Below, one piece after another: positions 12,601 through 26,575 of a DNA stretch of 64,000 nucleotides; position 1 is the first letter of the stretch, and every line of letters starts with the position of its first letter. Made by a program: the position numbers and the translations under genes. The notes below the pieces were generated by a model. It made no database searches and was not told the origin of the DNA. It saw only the letters and a program-made list of their open reading frames with translations. Origin of the DNA: Eucriotettix oculatus. Taxonomy: Eukaryota > Arthropoda > Insecta > Orthoptera > Tetrigidae. The stretch lies in contig CM067377.1 of NCBI GenBank assembly GCA_034510155.1, positions 44,602,437-44,666,436 on the forward strand, in the 5' to 3' direction.

Positions 12601-14229
12601 CATCAAACAAGGCAAATATTTCAACTGTTCAAAAATTGTATTTATATATTTGTAAGTAAGCAGTAGTTTTGCTAGCGGTAATAGTGAATAGTAAACAAAA
12701 ATCTAAGCATTATAAAAGTGGATGGTAGATTGTCCTTAAATGAGCTTGAAACTAAATGCTTTCGGTACAAGCTAAAATACATAACGGATAAATTAAATAT
12801 ATAATGTTTTGCAATATTATAAACTTTTGAATACAATTGTCGCTAGAGACTATATTGTTGATGCGACTAAAAATAAAATTATAAAAGAAATAGTAATCGA
12901 TCGGATAATGACGCATACTCCTTCAAACGGCGGAAGAATATTAAATAATTATTTATCAACATCCCTTTACTGTTTCCTTCAGATAATATAACTAAGATTG
13001 AAATGTAGGATAGCGAAAATGTAATATTGGAATACGTAGAGTATGTGAAGGGTATTTTCATTTTCATGAGAAAAGAAACGTAAATGACAGCAGAGATAGG
13101 GGAGATTATTAAAAATATTTACGGCAACTCATTACTTAAGAGAATCGAATAAATAGGTTTCGTGTACGGTAAAAGACGAATAAAGAATGCAGTATCTGGT
13201 AAAAACAGGCATCATGACATGGGCTTGGAAAAAATATGAAGTGATACCTATTTAGGGGAACTTGAGTAATCGGGAGTCAATAACAGTTAATATTTAAGAG
13301 CAGAAGCATTTTTAAGTGATCGCTCTGAACGAATAATTGAACTGATTACTGTCGTCGTATAGGGAATATACTATCAATATTCAAAGAAACTAGGAGGAAG
13401 TGGAGAATAACTCTATGTTCAATGGAGACGCAGGTCTCTGCCTCACAATCTGTAGTCAACTTAACATCAGAAACTGTAATAGTCAAGACATGATTGGATA
13501 TACAGTTGTTGGTTTTTTTACAGACTGTTTGTATTGCATAATTTATCCAAAATCGACTAGCAATGAAACGTAATCGGCCTTCTGTTAAATATATCAGGAT
13601 GGAAACCGTGAACTCTAAATGCAACTTCTAATAAAATTGTATGGTATTATTAATTCTGTGACAAACCACGAGTCACTTTGACTACGACGTCTTTATGAGA
13701 AGTGAAAAATATTTTTCAAAGATTGAGAAGTAAGTAATCGTAACGCTTGTCAGGACGATAGCCGATGGACGATGAGAGTTCTGAGCAGGATCAAATATAC
13801 TAATAGACAAAGAAGAAACCAAGTTACAGACAAAATTAAGTGATGCTATAAATAGTACACAACGTTTCGGCAATCCTTTTCGTTTTCTACAAGTGGCTCA
13901 AAGACGCAAGATCCACTAGACCGAAACTGTACACAAATCACGTGACAAACTGTGAAGCACGTTTAACATTTTCAATCGTATTTAACCTACATGATCACGC
14001 AGAGGGGTATGGACCAGATCAAACTGGATGAAAAAATACCTTTTTAATTACAAAATTATGATTAACGTATCTTAACTGTAAAAGTGTAAATGAAGGAAAC
14101 TTTACTCTAAAAATAGAAAACGATTATGTAGTCTATGTAGTTACGTTCGTTTGCACAGTGGCAGAAGTGCTCCTGTGGTTTGCATTTCTTCGTTACCATG
14201 TCTAGCTGTTAATGGACATGTAACAGGCG

Positions 14230-14560
14230 AGTAATAACCTCTGGAGGCTTATTAATATTTCCGCAAAGCAGGCTGCCTCCCCGCGGTCGTTGTCAACGGA
14301 GGCAATTGATTGTGTGCGACAACCCTTGGCCGCGTTTTTCCTTGAAGAGAGCGACCGCGCGCCCTCCAGCGCATTAATCACGCGGACGGCCGGCCGACCC
14401 CTGACTAATTAATCTGTGGCAATTATTGTGTCTTGCGTGAGGCCATTGTGCTGCGTGTTTGTGTAAATATGTCGTCGCCGGGTGTCACTCAGCATTACGA
14501 TTTCATGAGCGCCGGGGAGGACGCGCCCGTGATAACGAGTCGAGCGTAACAGGTTTAGCA
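14230..14560. promoter_or_regulatory. GC-richer gene-free block, candidate regulatory element
   Basis: Marked composition change (CCCCGCGG, GACCGCGCGCCC, GACGGCCGGCCGACC) next to homeodomain-type cores such as CTAATTAAT and CAATTATTG near 14404-14427. No domain-like ORF explains it. Intronic position in a developmental transcription-factor locus fits an enhancer, but there is no conservation evidence here. Confidence 0.3.
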
Positions 14561-14962
14561 ACTTCGCCACACAGCAACTTGCATCGACACTTAAATTGCT
14601 CTATGATGAATTATGGTGAATTTCATGCTAATAGAATCGAGGCTTTAGGGACTGGATGCACCGTTTTGAGACGCAAATCCTAAATCTGGTTCACCCGCGG
14701 GGACCCGAGTACCTCCAAGGTACAGAGACGGACTTCAGGCAGCCTCATAAGGTTCTACGAAATCACACGCGAAAGACTGTGCTATGCGGAACTTTCTAAG
14801 CTCTTTCACAATACGCACATACTGCATGCATTGCCAACTTCAGTGCATATAAATCTTATTGTTTCATGGAACAAGAGCCAGTAAAAACTAGTATTTCTCT
14901 AAAGGTAAGTGTTAGTCACCTCAGAATTCAGCTATCCCTGATTTCCCAAAATAAAAAACTAG

Positions 14963-15172
14963 GCAAATAAATGTAAAGACGGCCAATAAGTCAGGAAATA
15001 ATTTAATTAGTATTTAATTAATGCAAATACAACGTTTCATCCAACTTTGTGGACTTTCTTAGGTTAATTATTAAATGAGTGAACTATTGAAAATATATAA
15101 ATTTGACAATTAATTAAATTATTTGCTGATTTATTCGCCATCTTTTCATTTATTTATTTTAAACTTAAAGTA
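14963..15172. repeat. Palindromic MITE-like element, copy 1
   Basis: The left end AAAGACGGCCAATAAGTCAG and the right end read in reverse (AAAAGATGGCGAATAAATCAG) are imperfect inverted repeats extending inwards through AATAATTTAATTA. The centre contains the CTnAGAAAGTCC...GATGAAACGTTG motif described in the findings. It shares ends and centre with the 45.1-kb element. Confidence 0.6.
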
Positions 15173-17584
15173 AGAAAATGAGGTACGAAAAATCTAGGCA
15201 CTTCTTTTAAACAAGGCATCTAATTCCTTCATACATATAACAAATACGAGAGCAATAAAATTAATGAACTGCAGGCCCAACATTTTTTTACGTAATCATT
15301 TAACAAACCATCAAGGTTTCTGTACCCTCTCAAGTTGTCTGAATGACGAAATTTTTCCGTCTGACAACTTGGGAAGAGGGAACGCATACCTCCAGAAAAG
15401 TTGTAGTGCTGTTGGAAAAAGCTTTTTTAAAATATGTTTGGTCTTTCAATAGTCGTAAAATTATTGTGATTAAGTAGTACAGGCGTAAATATAATATATT
15501 ATGCGAATAAATTACTAATTCAATGTAACTTATTTTCCTTAACCATTCAGTATGAGAATATTAATTCAAGGATTCTTTGAAAGTATTTACTTTACTTTCA
15601 TAACCATTACAGCGTAACTAACACAATAATAACAATAACAAAACAAATGTTATTACGGCTGATAATTCCCAATTGAAGAACTATTTAATTAACAACAGAA
15701 TAAAATACATCTGGAGCTGGGACATGTGTATAATGTATTAATTATATTTAATAGCAATAGTAGATATTTATTGTTTTCTATATATCACTAGGTTCCCAGA
15801 AGGAAACAAAGAAAGTCACTTTAAGTGGAGTAAAAAAAATAACCTCATAGCTGTAGGTATTTCTCACTCTTATTTTGAAATAATTTTCCAAAATATAAAG
15901 AGTTTCTCGTTTACGAAACGTCCCTATAATCTCATTGTTCCAGTTTCACACACAAAACTCTGCACCTCAGTTTTCAAAATAAAGCAATGAAATTTTCAAT
16001 ACGAATAATCTGTTCTGCATCGTCCGCATTTCCATTCCCTGTATGTGTAACTACTACCGGGAAATATATCCCTCTTTTTATTTAACTGAGACAGTTTCGT
16101 CCCTAAGTAATATTGGATATATAACGAACGTGAAGAACGCGTTGAAAATGCCGTTTAAATTTGGTGACCATTTCTGAATCAGTAGAATAGATCTGAAGGA
16201 TTTTAATGGAGTAAAACTAGGGTTTCCTCAGAAGTTTCATAAAGCAGATATGTTCGGTAATGATGTGTAACCCCAAAGTACTTTAAGGAACGCTTTCTAG
16301 GTTCACATCTAAGACGCCTTATTGCTAAGCAGCGTCTCTTATACAACGTCTGAAATTTACGTACTTCCTATGCCGTATAAATCTTAACGTCCTAAAAAAT
16401 ACTAATTTTGAGCATATATTAAGACTTTTAAGCCAATCACGTAGTAATTAGGAACATTTAGCCTCATTAAGGTATGTCCTAAGCCGTATGTGGTCCTGCT
16501 AGTCAACACTCGTCTCGGCGCTTTACGCCCGGACCGGATTTCACCACAACTTGCCCAATTTGCAAGAGAATGGAGGCTCGCTGCTTCACGAACTGCCGGC
16601 ACAAATGATGTGGATTTAGCAGGAGCCCTCGATTATCTACGCCATCGTCTGCACGGCATTGAGAACAGGCGCTCCAATAAACTGGCTCCTTGACCTCCCT
16701 GGAAACTTCAGTGAAACGCCCAGCTTCAATTTCGGATAACTGGTGAAGAGCCTATTTTATCAGTAGCATCGACCTGATCACCTGGAAGCCTTCCGGTTAT
16801 AAATAAGTTATTATTTCTCAAAGCTAATTCGTGAGCTACTGGATTTATGGGTAATTATCGTGATGCGGCGCATACACCAGATCAAAAACATAAGTAAAAT
16901 TAATTAGATTCCAGTTCAGAGATAAAGATTCTTTGGACTAAAGTGAATTATACTTGTACAGGCACAAGTTCATGAAAATATCTTCCGAAGCCCTCGCAAG
17001 CTACATGCTTGTCTTTCTTATCGCTTTTAAACGTTTCCTGCAAATGCCTCCATTCGTGTATTCGACTAATTTTTAAGAACCCATATTTTTGAAAAACGTC
17101 GGAATTATTTTTCATAATTAATACGATGGTAAGAAAATTCGTCACGATCTTATCTCCTAAACTTTATTAACGCTTTCCTGGTCAGTTTTGACACGGTAAA
17201 ATAGTACTAGTGCATTGAATAAACATGTTTGAGGATGAGATAAGAAAATTGAGCGCCTGATGTTTACAAACTTTAAAGAACTACACAATAAATTAGATAT
17301 GTCTAAGCTAAGCCTACCATGATATTTAAATAAAATTCTTGTGGGAGCCGCAAAGACGTGTATTATTGCAGCATTTTGTCTGATAAAATATTTTTAATAT
17401 CCCTGTTTCTATTGAGGACAATCCAAGCAGTCCACCACTGATCGCCACTCCAGTTCAGTAAAATTTATATTTTGGTGAGGATATGTTTTGTTAGCTCAAA
17501 ACTTTTTATTGTGTTGGCAGCCATTATAATATCGTTGTGTTCAACCTCAAAGTTTGAGACCTTTCAATTGAGCAGGTTTTATTA

Positions 17585-17790
17585 TTTTATCTGGTGCTAA
17601 AGCCCATTTGGTCTACGACAGCCAGACTGTCATCTTCCATAACACATTCCGGATTTTGTAGTGGAACGTGGTCACCGTGGTCTATTCTTTGGCCATGACG
17701 AACAGAAACGCCCATTCGCATGCTGGGATTCGAATCCGGGACCTATGTGAAGAGAAGCGGTGACGCTGACCGCTACGCCACAGCAGGTTG
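17585..17790 (-). repeat. tRNA-derived SINE (second subtype)
   Basis: On the minus strand the head reads TGTGGCGTAGCGGTCAGCG (A box region), then GGATTCGAATCC (B box), followed by a body of about 130 nt. The head aligns with the neighbouring SINE but the body differs, so it is a related subtype rather than a duplicate. It lies 30-40 nt from the next SINE in the same orientation. Confidence 0.7.
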
Positions 17791-17825
17791 GCAACAGAGA
17801 TAATACACCTCAAAACACAAAATAC

Positions 17826-17998
17826 TATTTTTAAATTTTTTGTTTCAAGTCGCACCACCAGGTATCGTCAGCGGCTGTATGCAATCACCGGAAACTTTAT
17901 ACCTAAGTAAGGTAATCAGAGTATGGCCCGTGCCAGGATTCGAACCCGGGACTTCTGTGGTGCGAGGCAGCGAAGCTAACCACTAAACCACAGGAGGT
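17826..17998 (-). repeat. tRNA-derived SINE (same head as the 1.85 kb copy)
   Basis: The minus strand reads CCTGTGGTTTAGTGGTTAGC, then GCTGCCTCGCACCA, then GGGTTCGAATCC and GGCACGGGC. This is the same head as the plus-strand element at 1850, with consensus-like A and B boxes. The 3' end at about 17826 is A-rich when read on the minus strand. Confidence 0.75.
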
Positions 17999-18144
17999 AG
18001 GCAAATAAAAAATTATCTTACATCAAAAACAAAATAAATAAAATGTACGTACTAATTTGTCAGGAAAAAAATGGCCGTAACCGTCATTGGACGTAGCCCA
18101 CGACACAAAATTATCCACATTGTATAATAATTTTATCTATTTAA

Positions 18145-18212
18145 AAAGTTACCAGATGAAGTCCACAAAGATGACGAAACTTCGTAATTATATTAACTAA
18201 ATATTACTTAAA
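18145..18212. repeat. Fragment of the palindromic MITE-like family, copy 3
   Basis: CAGATGAAGTCCACAAAG, GATGACGAAAC, then TATTAACTAAATATTACTTA resemble the centre and right arm of the 45.1-kb element (GACGAAACATCG...GTTAATTAAATAGTATTAAA). The outer terminus is not recognisable. Confidence 0.4.
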
Positions 18213-18839
18213 CTTCTTTTATTATACTCAATGGCAGTTGATAATTGAGTATTTTCCTAACACAAAATATTGAGCTAGATAAACTTTTCCTTCTTTATAA
18301 AATTATCCTACAAAATTCGAATTTCAGTTACAATTGACAACTTTGTGTTACAAAGAAGTACATGATATGAACATATTAGGTAACTTGATTTGCAAGCCAG
18401 GATGCAAAATTTATTTTAAAATGACCCAATGCAGAGTAATTAAAAATAATCGAAGATAAAAATATGAAAAAGAGAAATATGGCACCAGCAAAAATACTTT
18501 TAACTACCAAAACATAATGGAATGCTCCAACAAAACATGAATTTTTCTGAACTGGTCAACTAATTAATTACTTTCTTTCTGAGCCAATTGCTATAGAACG
18601 ACACTTCATTTTTATCAAGTCACTAGTTGTCATCTCCATAAAAATTGATGTAAATACATGATCACGTTCGCAGTATATAGGGTCCATGCCCTCTCGATCC
18701 ATGCCACATTTTGGCTGTGGTAAAAATCTCGGTTTGCTTTAGAGCTCATAAATTTAAACGAGGGTTCTTTCACTGTCCAGTGGGTCTAACAGTTGCGACA
18801 ACGTTCGAAAGGACAACAGTTTCGGTCATGTTGGATTCT

Positions 18840-19110
18840 ATATAATATTTTGAGGTCGACGGCCCGCTCAAAATCGATAGCGTGAGAGTAGCCACAATAA
18901 GAGAGTTACAGCCTTTGTCCGAAATTCACCGACGGGCCGGGGTCCGGCCAAATCTCGCAGACAGGCCGTAACCCTCGGGAACATAATGAGCTTCTCGTTC
19001 TTAACGAGCGCATTGGCTAAATTAAAGCAGGCACCCATTAAAGCAGTAATCCGTCTAGTCTGCCACGTCTGATTGTTCTCGGCAGATGGACGGATGCTAT
19101 TAATTGCTCC
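18840..19110. promoter_or_regulatory. GC-richer gene-free block, candidate regulatory element
   Basis: Dense non-repetitive sequence with GACGGGCCGGGGTCCGGCC near 18933 and several TAAT/ATTA cores (CATTAAAGC, AGTAATCCG, TATTAATTGC). No coding frame resembles a domain. Confidence 0.3.
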
Positions 19111-22100
19111 CTAAATCTGCATCGCACAACTCTTAACCGCTGTTGTAACTCGAAACTGGTAGCGTAGAGAACGTCTCCTTGGGTATGAGGCTATAAAATT
19201 TGCAAAAATAAACTTAACAGCGCCTGGTGAAGCACTGCGCACAAAAAAATATATATGTATCGAAATATGGAGCGTACAAGCAATTAACGAGACGGGAAAG
19301 AGTCCTGTTACGAGTAATGGGGTTGAGCTAAGATTTTGTAGACACAGTTCATTAAGGGCAGCAGCTTGTCCCAAACTTCTATTAGCGCCTTCTCATAAAA
19401 TAGAAATGGCTTCCAAAGTCGGGGCGTTCTATTTTTAAATCTTTCCAAGAATTCTATTGTTGCTGCACTTTCCATGAAACCGTTCGGTACATTCCATTCG
19501 TTATCAGAATTCTGAAGAATATTCCATAAAAATTTATAAACATTTATAAGTATATATAATCTCACTCAAAGAAAATATTTTGTAACTAAATGGCGCAAAT
19601 AGGAAACAACAAGTATCTCGAAGTATGAGTAATGTTTGGTAGAAAGCGTGTGACAACACAAAAGCTACAATACAGAAATGAAATTAGCCGCTGCCTCACA
19701 CTACTCCACCGTAATTTAAGGTCTAGGTTAACGACCCTACCGTACTTCACTCTGATTGATTGTACATATCGTTAGCCATTTTTCTAACCTATTGTTTTTA
19801 AGAAAGGTAATAAAGAATCCCTAGTTTAATATTGTCCAATTGGATGCTTGAAAAAGGAACACGTGGTAGAGTCAGTATGACGCACTTGCATCCATCATTT
19901 ATTTTTTGCTCTTTAGTGCGCGCGCGTCAATGACTGTCAAAATATTGATGTTGTTATGTTATTAAGCGCTGTAATTTGAATTAAGAAATCGACAGTCAGC
20001 GCATCTCAAATTATGTTACCCTCTCTTTTCTCTAGCTACTAGTGTGTCGGAGCAATCATTTGTACTTCGTTCAATTAAACTATTTCACTAATATTTTTAA
20101 ACTACACTAAATAATTGCTCGAAAATGAAACTAACACAAGAAAACATATATTCGATTTTATAAGTAGAATAAATAAATCTTATGATACAGTAACGACATG
20201 AAGGGTTTGTATTCCGTGTGAACGATTCTCAAATCCTTCCGTAATTGTCAGATCCGTACCGGGAGTTCTTTAGCACGAAAAAAATTAGGTAACTGACAGA
20301 CCAGAACGTTATTGCAGTTGCTTGGACTCGGACAACACAATTCCTGTTGAAATCTCCATTATCGTTACAAATCCATTTCAGAGACGTTAAATTTCGCATA
20401 TTAAGTTATTTTAATTACTTAACAAAGCTGTCGGTTGGTAAACATAGACCGGTACTCTTTCACTCCTTGACAAAAACCCACTAATTAATTCATTAATAAT
20501 TGCTTATTAAGTAAGTTTACTGACATCAGAAGAAATTTTACTTGCGTCAAAACGTTTTGTTTAAAAGATAAACATTTTCAAAAATCAAACATTCAAAATT
20601 AATTTAATTCTATTTAACGAAATATCATTACAATTTTAAAGTATTTTCTTGAATTATTGTTTTATAACCAAAGTTACGTAATTATATTTTAATTTTACAC
20701 ATGTTTATCATATTTTATGAGCACTTGACTATCAAGCAACTTATAAAAAATTAATAAGCAGACCAACAACGCGTCTGTACATATTTGTACCACCTTAAGT
20801 TTTCTGACTGAATTTTTTCCTCATTCTGAGGAATGTTTCAGATGTCTTGAAGATGTTGCAAATATGTAGGGAAACGGTTTTAACCTCTTGAATATTAAAA
20901 AACGATTGGCATGTCAATGGTCATAATAATGTGTAATGATTTTACAAGGTGTTCCATTGTGTAGAATTATGTGAAAGAAGTAATTAACTTAGATATATAT
21001 ATATAGTCTTAATATCTGTTTTTAACCCATATTTTATAATAATAGTATGATACCCATAGATTTTAAATCAATCTCAAGTTAAATTTATTTTTTGAAAGGA
21101 ATTTATGCTTGCAGTTAATATATATATTAATTTACATACTAATATGGGATTTTTTTGAAAACTTTTTAATTTAAATTGGTTTCTCTGTGTAGGTGAACAT
21201 TGCTCATTGTGTTGACTGCTCCTTCGGAAAAAAATAAACGATATTAATAAATATTATTTATTAATGAGACTGATTTTAAACGGGTCATATAAGTATACAT
21301 AAAAATTTCTCTAAAATAAATCTCAAGAGGTCAAATTGTAAGAGACAACCTGCATTCAATTTTTGGATGTATATTAACCCAACTCGCTCACCCACCCCCC
21401 ACCCCCAATTTGATTGTGTACATTAAAATAAATAAGACATCTAGATAATAAATTTTATTTTTAAAAAAAGATAATTTCCCTTGTATTTAAGATATATAAA
21501 GTTTTGACAAATTACTATGGGACGTTTGTTTAGAAAATGTGGGATTAAATGACAACGTTCCTATATTCTGGATACACATCCAGAATCTTATCTCACGTTC
21601 GTCAATTTTTTTTATCAATTTAGGCAGTCACGATAGTGCTCTCAACTTCTTCAGATGCCACGTTTAAAAATACTAATATCGCCACAAGCTAAATTAAAAC
21701 TTCAATAGAGTCCAGAATAGATCTTTTAAATCTCGAGATTTAATAGTGACGCGTGGAATGTTATTTAACCTCAATGATCCAAAATTTTGGCGTAGTATTT
21801 GGAAGTCATGCAATGTTTCTTTTTGAAAATATACATAGTTTTTAATGTATTGTATTTTTTTAATATTATGTTATATTCTAACAGTTTCAAAATCTACTGC
21901 ATGTTTGTTTTGTAAATGGTGGAGTGACTAATCGGTATTGGTTTAAATATTTATTTTACCATTATTTTTATGGCTACATAACCTAGTATTTACATTGGTA
22001 TCTTTATATATAATATTTACTATATGTTAATAAATTATAAGTTAAATTCATGAATTAGTTTTTATCTTATTATACAGTTTTTCTTCAAATTTGATTTAAT

Positions 22101-22479
22101 TATTCCCTTTTTAAAAAAAGTTTACTGCTTTAGGTATTAATGAAAGTAAAAGAACAAATTTATATATTTTTGTCATTGTAATTATGTTTGAGCCGTTTAA
22201 ATGAGTTGTTTGTTTCTATTTATTATTTCTTAGCGATGTTTTATCATTATTGTTTGTTTTAAATAAATTGTTAAAAAAGTTAACGATATTAATACACATA
22301 ATTTAGTAAGGAATTGTAAAACTCAGTCTGTTTCAAAAACCCAAAGGATATTTTTCTACAAAATAAAATAATTTTTTCTTTCATGCAATTATTATTTACG
22401 TAAGCGTATGCGTTAACATAATATTAAATGAGTATTGTTTACATTACTCAAGTAGCGTGTTGTATGAATTCAGAAAATA

Positions 22480-23000
22480 TTAGCGCTGTCTGCGAGTCCG
22501 TTTAGGGACTTGGAGTTCAGTTTATGATCAAATTAACAGTTCCGCATAAATTGGACCCATACAAAAGGACGCACTTAACGGCAAGTTCCCCATCCCTGTT
22601 CTACATCATCTTGCTGTTTTGATAAGAACCCGATACCACCCCTTGGTTTGTCGGGAAAACCCTCTTCTCGAGACGAAATTGTTGACTCAAGCGCGCCCCC
22701 CTTCTTCACAAAACCGAGTCCCCTTTCGCAACTTGTTCATCATATAAACGTTGACTTCGTTTTGGAAATTAATGCGAAAGCCCCGTAAGGTTATCAGAAG
22801 CGAGGCCCGAGGCGGCCACATGCTGTAGGAAGCGATCTCCATAATTCCTAGATCAATATTGGCCGGTCTCCGTTCATGAAATATGTATGGGGTCGGCCTA
22901 GAGCCCGCTCCCGGAGCTGCGGGCCGCCAGCGCCGCTCTGCCCGACGAGCGCGGACCCGCTTCCACGCACACTTTCCATGGCATTTGTAGCCAAGCACAG
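22480..23000. promoter_or_regulatory. GC-rich gene-free block, candidate regulatory element
   Basis: A sharp rise in GC at about 22900-22970 (GGAGCTGCGGGCCGCCAG) in strongly AT-rich surroundings. Open frames on both strands (minus 22998-22687, plus 22876-23109) overlap and look composition-driven rather than conserved. Confidence 0.28.
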
Positions 23001-24198
23001 CTCACAGACTCAAATCTACTCTGTCAAAATACTTGAAAATCAATTAGTAGGAAATTATTCCTTTTTAATTATATGTAGGATAGTCAGCCTTTCCCACGAA
23101 ACGTGCTGATATTCCCCTAAGAATTTTCTAGGTGATTCTTTAAAAATAATTTTTCTGTTGTTTCAATATATTATGTCAGTCGAGTATCATAGTTGGAGAG
23201 AGGACGGACTGATTATTTATGATAAACACGTATCCATTAATAGAACTGTAAATGACGGCTTGTGTACTAAGAAAATACGTGACCAGTAACCGAGTAAAAG
23301 ATATATACGTAACGTGCAGAGCTGATAAAAGTTTAATACAACTAAATCATACCGTATTACAGCAACAATAAAATGAGTTGACATTATCGTTACAGTCGAC
23401 ACTTGACGACTTGATATCATTATTAAATTTCAACTGAACTTAGTGATGTCATGATGTGAAAATTCAGGGAACAGCTGATTTACTGAACGAAAACAAAAGT
23501 GACAAAGTTATATCATCACAGTAACGGTAATGATAGTGTCGTAATGCGACATATAAAGAAGCTTGTTACGCGCTGTCATTATATTGAAAGAATGTTACAA
23601 TTTGACAACTAATACTTCAATATGTAATACAGTTTATATTTGACTAGTTTCGTGAGTTTCCGGCACTGCCCTAGACTAGATCCTGTTACACCAGACGACC
23701 ACGTGAAGCAGCTCAAGGTCCTATTCGCACCTGGCGGTAAGTAGCCCACGTTTTGGTGCTCATCGTGTCTTACATACAAATCCACGAGTATCTATTAACA
23801 AGAAATATTACTTCAAAATAATAGCAAACTCTGTCGTGCTTTGCGTACAGTGCACAGAAACCATATTGTAAGATCAACTATTTTGCTTCTCAGACCTTAG
23901 CCATTTTCGTTCCCTTAAACTATTTTCATTTCTCCTTCCCTAACGTGAACCCCTTTGAGGCTCCCCGAGCATCTTATAAGACATTCTAAACAATTGGTAG
24001 TGCAGCCCAGAAACAACAAGGTTTCCTAACACCTCCGGAGAGACAGAGAACCCTTAATTGAATTTAAAATCCTTCCGCGGAGGTCTTGGGGATATGAGTT
24101 CTGGAAGCGCCTTAAAAATTCATTTCTCTGCGAAGGCACGTGCGGGGGTGGCTCTGCAGAGGGATGATCCTGGGTTAATCCCGCATCCCCGCTCCCCT

Positions 24199-24240
24199 CG
24201 AGACGAGACTAGACGAGAGGAGACGAGAGGAGAGGAGAGC
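24199..24240. repeat. Imperfect GAGACGA purine-rich repeat
   Basis: Repeats of GAGACGAGA and GAGGAGA, forming a purine-rich tract on the plus strand. Confidence 0.8.
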
Positions 24241-25838
24241 TCTCACCCGTGAAGAAACTGTAGCTTCTTATCGCCGAGGGCCTGACTGCGAAAAATGATG
24301 CGGCACGTATCACTGATCACGAACTATACCACGATATTGCAAAAGATAGAAAATAATATAAAAAGGGTCCACGTGGGTACAGAAACTAGAAAATTCTAAT
24401 AAAAAGTCTAGGCAAAACTGCACGAGTTCTAACGATAGCAAATGTTGGTGTAAAATATTATACGAAACTACACAAATCTGTATTGGGATGTAATGACTTT
24501 TAAATACTGTATCATGTTTCAATGTTAATCATACTCAGTTTAAAATATTTTTTTGGTTTATGTAAGTATGACTGAAGTTTATTAAGTTTATTTAAGTTAA
24601 TTAGTTAATATTTTACCATATTTGAGGAGAATAAGTACTGCTGGAGACTGTTACAAAGTTTCTTTGAATATAAAAAGCATTACTATAAACACTCGTAATT
24701 TCTTCTAATAAAAAGTATTAGACTTACTAACGCAATTGTAATTAATCATGTCTTGTGCATAGATAACGAAAAGGACTACGTGGAAAAAAACCTGAGCACA
24801 TAATCAAACAGTAATTTATTTTGATGGTGTTTCATATTTCCCAGCCTTCCCCGAGTAATTCATAGCTGCATCCGCATGAAACTGCAAATGTACCAACACT
24901 GGTCTTTTATTGAAAACAGAAAGTAGATGAAAGACGTACTAAAGCCCAAAATTAATTATTTGTGACAATTTCTAGAATGAGACATTCTAACAGGGGAATG
25001 ACAAACAAAATTGTATTATAACAAAAATATTGAAATCCTTCAATCAGGTGAGTGCGGTTGGTAAAGTAATAATAGGAAGTTGGAAATTAAAGAATTTAGG
25101 AATTAACTCTCGTTCTGTATGTAGTGTTTCAATTTTTATCAGTCACTCAGCTTGACTGAGAAATCTCACAGTTAAACTTGTTTATGCTTCTTAATGGAAG
25201 AAAACAGTGCTGTAGGCTTCGTTCAACGATGAGACAGTCTCTTGGTCTGTTCAATTGATTTTCAGCCTTCCTGTAGTACTATGTTTCATAATTTTCTCTT
25301 TTCCGAGTTCATTTCCAAATCCTTTGTAATATTACTTGATCGTGTATTTTCTTTGGTAATACTGCACCTCATACATAAAGACTTCTGTAATTCTTCTATA
25401 ATATCTTCAATAATTTTAACGATTTCTTCCCGTTTCCAGCAGACCAAGCCTCCAGTTTCACTTTGTTTGAAATTTGTACTAAGGATTAAAAGAATTATAA
25501 GCCCATTAGAGGTTGAATGACAAAATTGCTGTCAATTAATTGTGTGTCTCGAAGAGCAATCTGAAGCGATAATAAAATATGAGTATTTATAATGTGTACG
25601 GAAACGCTTAAACGTAATCGTTTAATAACAGAAATCTTCTCCTAGGGGCACTACTATAAAGCGGCAAACTTTATGTGCTAGATTTCACGCTTAAATTGCG
25701 TAACCATATGAAAATATATTTGTACGTATGTGGTCATAGTTGAGGATTGCTGCAGAACGTGGTCTATTCAGGGTGAACGGCTTCATACACTGAGAGGTCA
25801 CTGATTCCTGCTCTGGCCGCGGGGAGTCGTGCCTGCTC

Positions 25839-25885
25839 GTGTGCGTGCATGTGTGTGTGAGTGTGAGTGCGACTGTGTGTGTGTG
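25839..25885. repeat. Imperfect (GT)n microsatellite
   Basis: GT-rich run with GC and GA interruptions (GTGTGCGTGCATGTGTGTG and so on). Confidence 0.85.
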
Positions 25886-26499
25886 GCCGCATACACGGAT
25901 TATTCACACCTAACATCAAAAAGATCCTAAACTGTGATTTAATTCTTTGCCTGGTTTGTCAACATAGGCGGAAACAAAACGTCCCCTGCTTAAAGTGATG
26001 TAAATACGTCGCTTCATATAGGCTAAATGACTGGAACCGTTCATTCTAAATATATCTAATTTACATATGAATAATTAAAAAATATTACATTTCAAAAATA
26101 AAAGTACGCAAAAGGCCCAAAATTTCTTTCTCCATTGATAAAAAGTCAAGTCTTTTTCAATCGATATATTTATATAATGTGGCAAGAGTTACAATTAATC
26201 ACTTACCACACATTCAAAGCAGACAATTTGCGCAACCGTATATTTTAATCACTACTTTATTAACTTCAGCGTGTATCTAACGGGATTATCCCGACACTAT
26301 AAAACTTTCCAGCTCAAATTACTGAGTAGTCTGTCAACACCCAAATTGAGGTGCGTGTCCCAGAGGTTGTCCACATATTCTATTTTAATACCATAAAAAA
26401 TGGAATCTATTATCCACAATAATTAACAATTGCATAGCACTCGTAATTTTGACGGGGAAAAATCTTATGGCACCAATTATACTTGGGAAAAATCTAAGC

Positions 26500-26575
26500 T
26501 ATCTTCTTCTTCTTCGTTGGCTCTGCAGTCCATTAAGGGCCTTGGCCTAGCAGGACGACTGCGGACTAACATTAC
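26500..26575 (-). mobile_element. Probable non-LTR retrotransposon 3' end with (TTC)n tail
   Basis: A TTCTTCTTCTTC run at 26502 is followed by GGCTCTGCAGTCC and GGGCCTTGGCCTAGCAGGA. This is the arrangement of a common insect repeat in which a TTC run abuts the reversed 3' end of a non-LTR element. Only about 70 nt can be supported. Confidence 0.45.

Noticed and set aside
16402..16693. Overlapping ORFs on both strands (66 and 67 codons)
   Set aside because: Neither product resembles a known family; short, opposite-strand overlap suggests chance openness in a GC-richer patch.
22687..22998. Minus-strand 103-codon ORF
   Set aside because: Overlaps open frames on the other strand in a GC-rich patch; Arg/Ala/Pro-rich and no recognisable domain.
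24130..24180. tRNA-like B box (GGGTTAATCCCGC)
   Set aside because: No A box at the right distance and no repeated partner, so not called as a SINE.
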